From Pseudobacteriovorax antillogorgiicola (GTDB taxonomy: Bacteria > Bdellovibrionota_B > Oligoflexia > Oligoflexales > Oligoflexaceae): a stretch of 64,000 nt of DNA. Position 1 is the stretch's first letter, and the number at the start of each line of letters is the position of its first letter. Below the pieces are notes generated by a model, which was not told the DNA's origin, searched no databases, and saw nothing but the letters and a program-made list of their open reading frames with translations. Made by a program: the position numbers and the translations under genes. Shown here one piece after another: positions 62,627 to 64,000 of the stretch. Location: assembly GCF_900177345.1 (NCBI RefSeq), contig NZ_FWZT01000006.1:62001-126000 (forward strand), written 5' to 3'.

Positions 62627-64000
62627 TCAATTGCATTTTTCGAGCACGCGCTTGTGAAAGCTTCGAAGCCTTGCCAAGCCTTGATCAAAGTCTTCCTGAG
62701 TTACGGACAAAACGAATCGACAGTAGCCGTCGATTCCAGTCCACTTGGAATCATTGATCAGAAGATTCTCTGTAAAAAACAGAGATTTCACAAGCTCCAC
62801 TCCATCCAGAACAACCTTTTGCTCTTGGCCTGAGTTATCAGTAAAGAGGAACTCCTTACCCATATAGGCATCGGGTTTGGCGATCAGAAAAAGGCCGCCA
62901 TCCGGTTCTAGCACGCGCCAGCCGCACTCCCTTAAACACGAACCAAGAATAGCAGCTCGTTCAGCGAGTAAAAGCCTCTGTTGCCCTAAAGACGAAACAA
63001 GCTCAGGGTCACGGGATTGATAGGCTGCAAGTACCTTTTTAATTGCATACTGAATTGTGAAGTGTGGCCCTTCAAACGGGTTTTGATGGAGCCACTGAAT
63101 CAGCTCGGGAACGTCACTTAAGGCATAGCCAAATCGAAGTCCACCTGCAGCAAACAGTTTCGACGCCCCACCGAGAAAAACCCATGGCACGTCTCGCGTC
63201 GCTAAATGCTTCAAGGATATGGGTTCTCGATCACCCTTAAAGTTTAGCCCTCCAAATATACTATCGAAGATTAAGCCACCATCGTGAGCCTCGATAACAT
63301 TGGCGATCTCATCCAATTCGGTGCTGCTGTAGGCTGCACCTGTCGGATTCACCGTCGGGCCGTTGATAAACACCCAAGGCTTTTGGATACCCTGCAAGCA
63401 TTTATGAAGGCCCTTTGGGGTAAGTTTAAATTTATCGGCTTCATAAGTTTCGCAATGGGCCAAGCCAACTCCGAAGAATTGCGCAGCAGCGACGAACTCG
63501 CCATAGGCACCTCTGGGAAATACTAAGGTTCCGCCAATTTGCTTGATATGAATGAGCAATCCTGCAAATAGGGGGGCAACACCAGCACCCAACACAAGTT
63601 GGGATTCATCGAGCCCCGTTATCTGATAGTCCCTCTTTAGATTTGCAAGGATTTCAGGGCTTGGGTCGTATTCGTCGAAGGAGATCTCACGCCTTACATA
63701 GGCCTCATAGATTCCATGGCTCAAGTTTGATGGAATGGCGAGACAGTTTTCACCATAGTCGAGGCGAACAGTACTGGCTGACATAGGAAACTGGTTCCGA
63801 GTGATACACGGGTGGCTGAACGCGAGCCTCGCATTCTTTGCCAAGGGACCGAGCTTAGGATTGGTATTATGATCCACCCTCGCCTCTTTAATGCTTATCA
63901 CCTGAGACTCTCGGGCTTGGGTCATATGAAAGCTAAGGAGATCCCTTAGAATCTTATTGTAGTACTCTTGCATCAAAAACGGCGTGCGACTGTAGCTGAA
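62627..64000 (-). CDS. PLP aminotransferase domain, probable C-terminus of a methionine S-methyltransferase-like protein (5' end outside window)
   Basis: The frame stays open to the right edge, past the in-frame ATG at 63974-63972, so the start is probably outside. The visible 457 codons are a fold-type I aminotransferase: 'VLGAGVAPLFAGLLIHI', 'GGTLVFPRGAYGEFVAAAQF', 'PWVFINGPTVNPTGAAYS', 'GLIFDSIFGGLNF', and PLP Lys in 'LGGASKLFAAGGLRFGYA'. These segments resemble the C-terminal aminotransferase-like domain of plant methionine S-methyltransferase, which follows a methyltransferase domain. If so, the missing N-terminus would be the SAM-dependent methyltransferase making S-methylmethionine. 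Otherwise it is an ordinary class I/II aminotransferase. Confidence 0.7.
   Translation of the reverse strand, partial: FSYSRTPFLMQEYYNKILRDLLSFHMTQARESQVISIKEARVDHNTNPKLGPLAKNARLAFSHPCITRNQFPMSASTVRLDYGENCLAIPSNLSHGIYEAYVRREISFDEYDPSPEILANLKRDYQITGLDESQLVLGAGVAPLFAGLLIHIKQIGGTLVFPRGAYGEFVAAAQFFGVGLAHCETYEADKFKLTPKGLHKCLQGIQKPWVFINGPTVNPTGAAYSSTELDEIANVIEAHDGGLIFDSIFGGLNFKGDREPISLKHLATRDVPWVFLGGASKLFAAGGLRFGYALSDVPELIQWLHQNPFEGPHFTIQYAIKKVLAAYQSRDPELVSSLGQQRLLLAERAAILGSCLRECGWRVLEPDGGLFLIAKPDAYMGKEFLFTDNSGQEQKVVLDGVELVKSLFFTENLLINDSKWTGIDGYCRFVLSVTQEDFDQGLARLRSFHKRVLEKCN

Noticed and set aside
1-64000. tRNA, rRNA, CRISPR array, prophage or conjugative genes
   Set aside because: I looked for T-loop-like GGTTCRA motifs with acceptor pairing, regular short direct repeats with spacers, and integrase or transposase motifs, and saw none.

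Overview
The window (64 kb, moderate GC, no tRNA, rRNA, CRISPR array or intact transposase seen) comes from a Gram-negative bacterium. At least ten products carry a signal-peptidase-II lipobox, and there are periplasmic and outer-membrane type proteins including the remains of a TonB receptor. A TIGR02147-family regulator sits directly upstream of a 'CGTRVGNP' lipoprotein, and there are many orphan sensor kinases, c-type heme lipoproteins and secreted hydrolases. This mix fits the Bdellovibrionota/Oligoflexia (a Pseudobacteriovorax-like organism is my best guess), but that is inference from gene content only.

Layout. 1-10 kb: a truncated membrane cyclase, a pectate lyase lipoprotein with a ricin-like lectin domain, a DUF2237 protein, small exported or Cys-rich proteins, a cytoplasmic molybdopterin oxidoreductase and a 7TMR-type sensor kinase. 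10-13 kb: ahpC-ahpF peroxide defence with a candidate redox operator. 13-19 kb: an orphan solute-binding protein, a CheA-like sensor kinase, a trypsin-like lipoprotein and a secreted protein. 19-21 kb: a chorismate mutase-DAHP synthase gene preceded by a Phe/Tyr-rich leader peptide and a terminator/antiterminator (a textbook attenuator), then a Na+/Ca2+ antiporter. 21-29 kb: a TIGR02147 regulator-lipoprotein operon, a candidate C-rich structured small RNA, and three heme c lipoproteins, two of them large divergent paralogues. Two intergenic regions here share nine copies of a TGCACT(T)/(A)AGTGCA motif, suggesting one regulon. 28-34 kb: AbgT transporter, GH18 chitinase, an unknown lipoprotein and a decayed dihydrofolate-reductase-like gene. 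34-43 kb: kinase plus single-domain regulator, TPR protein, a beta-propeller/thioredoxin fusion, a DUF898-M48 protease pair and an Hpt-receiver protein. 43-50 kb: an Ig-like repeat protein whose stop codon lies in a 127-bp MITE-like inverted-repeat element, a hybrid kinase, and a cluster of three uncharacterised genes containing a DUF2589 protein. 50-64 kb: a 1271-aa subtilisin-like lipoprotein, a TonB receptor cut off after its plug domain, a 1982-aa Ser/Thr kinase-AAA-GAF-PAS-Hpt-ATPase protein, a cyclase/arylformamidase-family enzyme, and the C-terminal aminotransferase domain of what resembles a methionine S-methyltransferase, running off the right edge.

Taken together the region looks like chromosomal background of a free-living, polymer-degrading and strongly signal-transducing bacterium: secreted hydrolases (pectate lyase, chitinase, two serine proteases), eight signalling proteins without obvious partners, and several signs of local decay or insertion (three gene remnants, one MITE-like element, a 17-bp dispersed repeat). 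The most interesting items are the aro attenuator, the shared TGCACTT operators around the heme lipoproteins and the TIGR02147 gene, and the candidate C-rich RNA between them.
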